Assembly (NCBI RefSeq): GCF_000347175.1
Contig: NZ_ANIK01000003.1
Location: 211,501 to 275,500 of the forward strand
Length of the DNA stretch: 64,000 nt
Reading direction: 5' to 3'
From: Leptospira alstonii serovar Sichuan str. 79601
GTDB taxonomy: Bacteria > Spirochaetota > Leptospiria > Leptospirales > Leptospiraceae
Part shown: positions 60,179 to 64,000 of the stretch, piece after piece
Layout of the letters: each line of letters begins with the position of its first letter
Numbering within the stretch: position 1 is the stretch's first letter
Translations under genes and position numbers: made by a program
Notes under the pieces: generated by a model
Told to the model about the DNA's origin: nothing
Databases searched by the model: none
The model's input: only the letters and a program-made list of their open reading frames with translations

Positions 60179-61546
60179 ATGAAAACGGAAGTAGACGACA
60201 TAGAACGTTTTGAAGACCTTTTAGGGAGATATTTATACGGCGAGTTGAATGCCGAAGGTAAACGTGAACTTCTTCAGTTCATAATCAAAAATAAAAAAGC
60301 TCGTTCTATATACCAGACTTCTACTCGGATCAATTCAATTTTATCTCACGTACTTTCCGACCCCAAACCCGGTTTAAAATCGGGCCTTGCCGGAAAAATA
60401 TTAGCGTTTCCGAATATAATTTTGAAATCACGAACGATGGTTTCCGGACTAACCGCGGCCGCAGTCATTTTAAGCGTCGTGTTTTCTTTTTGGTTCAGCT
60501 ATGGATTTTGGTCGGATTCTAAATTGGACCAGGCGTTTATCAATTCTTACGGGGATTGTAAAATCGACGGAACCGCGTCTCAGCCGGGGGAGAGTCTTCT
60601 CAATCGTAAAGTGGTTTCCGGTAATTTTTCGATTTGTGAATTTCAAGTCGAAGGATCCAAAAGTGTTGCTGTTCGAATGTTACCCGATTCGGAAGTTTCG
60701 GTAACGGGGGATAAAAAATATTCCTTTTTGAATGTGGCTCGAGGATCGGTTCTTGTGGATTCCGTTCGGAACGAATCGGCGGAAGAAGGTCTACTTACGA
60801 TTCTTTCCCCGGATGTGAGAGCGTTTTTAATCGGAACGAAGGTGGTTTATTCCCGCGAAGCGGGAGAATCCTATTCCAAATTGGATCTCGACGTTTTGGA
60901 CGGAAAGGTCGAAATTGAAACCGGACCTAGCGTCGCTTTTGAAAAAACAGCCAACACTTTAACCGAAGAGGAAAAGGAATTTTTAAAAATGAATTTTCCG
61001 ATCCTTTTTCAAAGTAAGAAAGTTCGGATCAACAGTGGACAATCGTTGTCTTGGAAGGGAATTCCCGAATCGAGTTTAAAGAAAATTCGTTCTTTGGAAA
61101 AAAGTATCGAAGAAACGAAAGCTAAGGGGGCGAAGCTTGAGGAGAGTTTCGTTTTCGCATTAAATTCGGACGTTCGTAAACTCGGCGAAGGAAATACGCC
61201 CGGAATGTTTTCGATGGATGACGATTTGAGTAAAAAAATCAAAAACATACTTCCCAACCAGGAAAAAGATTTGGAAGAAAAATTCAAATCTATGGTTCGT
61301 TTCGCTCCGAACGATTTGAAACAAATTGACAAACTGAAGTCTTTGGTTGCAAAGCTCGATAATACCGCTTTGATTCAAATCCTAAAAGACAAAAGTCAAC
61401 CTGATGTTGAAAGAGTAATTCATTTTAAAGACGGCTCTCAAGTGAAAGGTTTCGTTTATCAACACGAAAGTTTTTATATACTTTTAAAAAATGACGGTAA
61501 CCTTTTGTTTCCCATCGACGCGGTCGATTCGATCCATTTCGAATAA
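60179..61546 (+). CDS. FecR-domain transmembrane anti-sigma factor candidate
   Basis: 455 residues. The cytoplasmic N-terminus (1-90) contains 'RFEDLLGRYLYGELNAEGKRELLQFI', a short anti-sigma-like helix region. One membrane helix (about 90-110) follows. The periplasmic FecR domain includes 'VAVRMLPDSEVSVTGDKKYSFLNVARGSVLV' and 'DVLDGKVEIETG'. Beyond it, a helical stretch of about 130 residues and a C-terminal SH3-like beta module ('FKDGSQVKGFVYQHESFYILL') extend the protein well beyond standard FecR anti-sigmas (about 320 aa). It is paired with the ECF sigma factor and probably senses an envelope signal. Confidence 0.88.
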   Translation: MKTEVDDIERFEDLLGRYLYGELNAEGKRELLQFIIKNKKARSIYQTSTRINSILSHVLSDPKPGLKSGLAGKILAFPNIILKSRTMVSGLTAAAVILSVVFSFWFSYGFWSDSKLDQAFINSYGDCKIDGTASQPGESLLNRKVVSGNFSICEFQVEGSKSVAVRMLPDSEVSVTGDKKYSFLNVARGSVLVDSVRNESAEEGLLTILSPDVRAFLIGTKVVYSREAGESYSKLDLDVLDGKVEIETGPSVAFEKTANTLTEEEKEFLKMNFPILFQSKKVRINSGQSLSWKGIPESSLKKIRSLEKSIEETKAKGAKLEESFVFALNSDVRKLGEGNTPGMFSMDDDLSKKIKNILPNQEKDLEEKFKSMVRFAPNDLKQIDKLKSLVAKLDNTALIQILKDKSQPDVERVIHFKDGSQVKGFVYQHESFYILLKNDGNLLFPIDAVDSIHFE

Positions 61547-61966
61547 AATTTATATCTTAATTCTCCGTAACGAGATCATTACGAATAATATCCTACTGAA
61601 CGATGTGTAAATAGAGGGTCAGGAATTGTGTCTAAAAGTCGATTTAGAGTTTTATCCTTGAAAGGAAATTTGCATGAGTTCCCGCATTTCAAGTGACTAT
61701 GAGTTAGTGAATTAGGGGGTCAGTGAATAGAAGTCAGTGTCAAAATTTTTCTGATTTTATCATAACGGCACGGAAGAGGTCCGAGTTTACTGTCGTTTAA
61801 AAACGCAGGAGTTCCCACACTTCTGTAAAACTCAGCGTTTCGCTTTTATTGGCACTTAAGGGTTTTTTGGGGACAGTGCTTAGGTCGTAAGCTCAAGAGA
61901 CCGGCCCAGACTCTTTTTGAAAGGGCCGTCGCGTCGAAAACCCGATCGACGACGGCCTGAATGAAT
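61547..61966. other. 420-bp intergenic region with a dispersed repeat
   Basis: No gene. Contains repeat copy F (61655-61820) and GC-rich sequence at 61880-61960 with GGCCGTCG...CGACGGCC (61922-61954), an inverted repeat close to the stop of the minus-strand membrane protein gene that may act as its terminator. Confidence 0.6.
61655..61820 (+). repeat. Dispersed repeat family 2, copy F
   Basis: Starts with GAAAGGAAATTTGCATGAGTTCCC (a variant of the copy A start) and ends AACGCAGGAGTTCCCACAC. The interior TCAGTG, TTTTTCTG, CACGGAAGAGGTCCGAGTTTA corresponds to copies D and E. Confidence 0.65.
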
Positions 61967-62188
61967 TTAAGCGGCTACGGAATTTCTTCCCATTTTTCCT
62001 AAAAAATAGAGAAGCACACCTATTACCACCAATCCTGCTCTGATTCCCCAGCCGGTCGTGGTTCCCCAATTATCGATCCAAATTAAAATACTTAAGTTGT
62101 AATTGAAAAAGCTCAACGCAGCGGAAACAACACCTGCAAAAGAAAGGAAAGCACCGAACGACGAAATCTTATCCTTAATTTGATCCAT
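61967..62188 (-). CDS. Small two-helix membrane protein
   Basis: 73 residues from ATG 62188, six bases after AGAGGTG. Two hydrophobic helices (about 11-30 and 46-66) with a short polar loop 'WIDNWGTTTGWG'. Unknown function; the size and motif-less character resemble small stress or energy-related membrane proteins. Real coding is supported by the good ribosome-binding site and residue composition. Confidence 0.75.
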   Translation of the reverse strand: MDQIKDKISSFGAFLSFAGVVSAALSFFNYNLSILIWIDNWGTTTGWGIRAGLVVIGVLLYFLGKMGRNSVAA

Positions 62189-62614
62189 ATTGAAAACACC
62201 TCTTATGATTGAATTGATTAAAGGATTAACAAACGATTTCTTTTTTTTCCCTGAATTTAAAGTAAGAATATCGATTTTGATCCAAAATTTTTTTCAATGA
62301 TTCCTAATAAAATTCGAAGTAAACTCGCTCAGATAGAATACGGATGGGACATTCTGCCTAGTTCTCACCGGCGCGTGCGAATAATCGTCTCGATAAGACA
62401 CGACTTAAGGCGATAGCCCGGCGCGGAACATAACCTGGACTTCACCTAAATCGTAAAAAATTTATTTTACGGTTTATGCAAGCCGAACGCCGAATTTTTT
62501 TTGGAGATTCTTGTTCTTTTGAATGTCCGTTTTGGGATAACTTTCAATGTTTGATAAAAAACTTGCGGTAAAATTTCAGTTATCTACTTTTGACAGTCTA
62601 ATCAAAGAACATCA
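62189..62614. other. 426-bp intergenic region upstream of ssrA
   Basis: No gene. Contains ATCGTAAAAAA/TTTTACGGT (62449-62473), a weak AT hairpin, and the ssrA promoter, which cannot be located reliably; TTGACA at 62590-62595 lies too close to the mature RNA start unless a leader is processed. Confidence 0.45.
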
Positions 62615-62961
<347 letters not shown>

Positions 62962-63214
62962 TTGTTTTTCGAATTTTTATAGTCGATTCGAGAATACTTT
63001 CTTAATATTTAGATTCAGTTTTAAATTAAGCGAGTTCATTCGAACCAAATCGTTTTTTGATTCGATTTCGATAGTTCTAACTTTCTGTTTGAACTAAATC
63101 CAATTTTATAAAGTCCGACACAATAGAGGAAGATCGACAGTCTTGCAAAAAGAGCTTCGTTCGTTTTTGTTCTACATTGCATTAGAGTTTTATAATTTTC
63201 GGGAATTTGAATTA

Positions 63215-63358
63215 AGAGCTTGTCCCAAAACCTGAAAATGTGGGAACTACTACGTTTCTAAACGATAAGTAAAATCGTACAAAAACCTAAAGACCGCCAA
63301 AGAGACTTAATCTGTGGGAACTCCTGCAAATTTCCTTTGAGGTTTTGGGACAAGCTCT
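63215..63358 (-). mobile_element. MITE-like element, copy B (144 bp)
   Basis: Ends AGAGCTTGTCCCAAAACCT (63215-63233) and AGGTTTTGGGACAAGCTCT (63340-63358) are perfect 19-bp terminal inverted repeats. Read on the minus strand, the interior repeats the first 60 bp or so of copy A (26848 onward) with few changes and ends the same way. TAA flanks both ends from GAGC outward. No coding capacity. Shorter than copy A. Confidence 0.75.
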
Positions 63359-63415
63359 AAAAATTTGGGACTTCAATCGCCTGAAACGTCTTGATTTTTT
63401 CGAAGGATGCGAACG

Positions 63416-63451
63416 ATTCTAAAAAAGAAATCATTCTTTCTTTTTTAGAAT
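63416..63451 (+). promoter_or_regulatory. 15-bp hairpin in front of the DsbA-family gene
   Basis: ATTCTAAAAAAGAAA (63416-63430) pairs perfectly with TTTCTTTTTTAGAAT (63437-63451) around a 6-nt loop. It ends 2 bp before the GGGAGGA ribosome-binding site, so it could be an operator or a leader structure affecting translation. It could also be a bidirectional terminator given its T-rich arm. Confidence 0.55.
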
Positions 63452-63461
63452 TTGGGAGGAT

Positions 63462-64000
63462 ATGGCGGTGGAAACAAAAATCGCAATTTATTCGGACGTT
63501 GTTTGTCCTTGGTGTTATATCGGGAAAAAAAGACTGGAAGATGCGATTTCCCTTCGAAAAAAGTCCCACCCAGACGATATAATTGAAATAGAATGGAGAG
63601 CGTTTCAACTCAATCCGGATCTTTCCCCCGAAGGAGAGGATCGTGTACTTCATATGGCTCGAAAGTTCGGATCGATGGATCGGGTGAAAACGATGGTTCA
63701 AAGAGTCGCCGATATAGCGAAATCCGAAGGTCTTTCTTTTTCAACGGAACAAGTGGGACATCAACCCAACACGTTTTTATTACACGCACTCATTCGAAAA
63801 GCAAAGGAAACCGGAAAGGCTTCGATTCTTTCGGAAATCTTTTTTAGAAAATTTTTTGCCGAAGGTAAAAATCTTTCGGATACGAATATTATTCTCGAAA
63901 GTTTGCGGGAAGCCGGAATGAACGAGGAAGATTTTTATTCCGTAAAGGAAGACGAAATTCTCCTGAAAGAAGTCCACGAGGAAGAATTGAAAGGTCGTCA
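63462..64000 (+). CDS. DsbA/FrnE-family oxidoreductase, 5' part
   Basis: The frame runs from the ATG at 63462 (behind GGGAGGA) past the window end; about 179 residues are visible. The N-terminus 'VETKIAIYSDVVCPWCYIGKKRLEDA' has the CPWC active site and the fold start of the FrnE/2-hydroxychromene-2-carboxylate isomerase-like DsbA relatives, and the insert helical region 'RVLHMARKFGSMDRV' follows. No signal peptide, so it is cytoplasmic. FrnE-type proteins act in thiol-disulfide chemistry or polyketide/isomerase reactions; this branch is unresolved. Confidence 0.88.
   Translation, partial: MAVETKIAIYSDVVCPWCYIGKKRLEDAISLRKKSHPDDIIEIEWRAFQLNPDLSPEGEDRVLHMARKFGSMDRVKTMVQRVADIAKSEGLSFSTEQVGHQPNTFLLHALIRKAKETGKASILSEIFFRKFFAEGKNLSDTNIILESLREAGMNEEDFYSVKEDEILLKEVHEEELKGR

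Larger units (their letters stand above)
62962..63461. other. 500-bp intergenic region with MITE-like copy B
   Basis: No gene. Holds copy B of the inverted-repeat element and the 15-bp hairpin before the last gene. A weak TCGAAT/ATTCGA stem (62970-62992) may be part of the ssrA terminator. Confidence 0.6.

Noticed and set aside
62590..62595. -35 box of the ssrA promoter
   Set aside because: TTGACA is only 20-25 bp from the mature RNA start, leaving no room for a -10 element unless the RNA has a processed leader, so it is not called.

Overview
The window looks like chromosome of a pathogenic-clade Leptospira (spirochaete). The evidence is a tmRNA whose tag reads ANNELALAA, AT-leaning codon use, many spirochaetal-type lipoproteins, a VKOR-DsbA fusion, a fused PabB-PabC, and dispersed 'GGAGTTCCCAC' repeats in the intergenic DNA. 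No species is claimed. Most genes are vertical, housekeeping-type genes. I see no prophage, intact insertion sequence, rRNA operon or CRISPR array.

Layout. 0-5 kb: the end of a HEAT-repeat protein, two overlapping lipoprotein genes (one a metallo-beta-lactamase fold) and a long-chain acyl-CoA ligase. 5-8.6 kb: a Lys-rich secreted protein, then aat, thpR and pabBC on the minus strand. 8.6-13.5 kb: a MASE1-type sensor kinase, a cystathionine gamma-synthase-like enzyme and prfA. 13.5-18.5 kb: uncharacterised proteins, Nudix, rhomboid and TetR genes. 18.5-20.4 kb: a structured intergenic region, a hendecad coiled-coil gene with a hairpin over its ribosome-binding site, and tRNA-Leu(CAG) with a duplicated 3' end. 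20.4-26.6 kb: hisB-hisH-hisA, VKOR-DsbA and a DUF885 metallopeptidase-like protein. 26.6-33 kb: a MITE-like element, thiD, an alkyltransferase-like gene, a GAF histidine kinase, rsgA and a degenerate HD-domain protein.

33-39.3 kb carries three consecutive exported or lipoprotein genes (FecR domain, PEGA domain, giant TPR plus propeller). 39.4-45 kb: trmB, a metallo-beta-lactamase hydrolase, PilZ, a putative HELGH metallopeptidase, engB and tilS. 45-55.3 kb: a GAF-AAA+-Fis activator, a DUF3095 protein, SET, an ABC exporter, an ACT-domain protein, and two tandem HD-GYP-like paralogues that have both lost the HD histidine. 55.4-58.8 kb: aroC, then an orphan nuoG-nuoI pair behind dense palindromes. 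59-61.5 kb: an orphan DUF433 gene, then an ECF sigma factor with a long FecR-type anti-sigma partner. 61.5-64 kb: repeats, a small membrane protein, tmRNA, a second MITE-like copy and the start of a DsbA/FrnE-family gene.

The most unusual points are: (i) three HD-GYP-like proteins predicted to be catalytically dead, close to PilZ and DUF3095 proteins; (ii) the FecR-PEGA-TPR lipoprotein operon; (iii) the hairpin that covers the Shine-Dalgarno of the coiled-coil gene; (iv) the palindromic control region before nuoG; (v) two non-autonomous elements with matching terminal inverted repeats; and (vi) the duplicated tRNA-Leu 3' end. All functional statements come from reading motifs; no database search was run.
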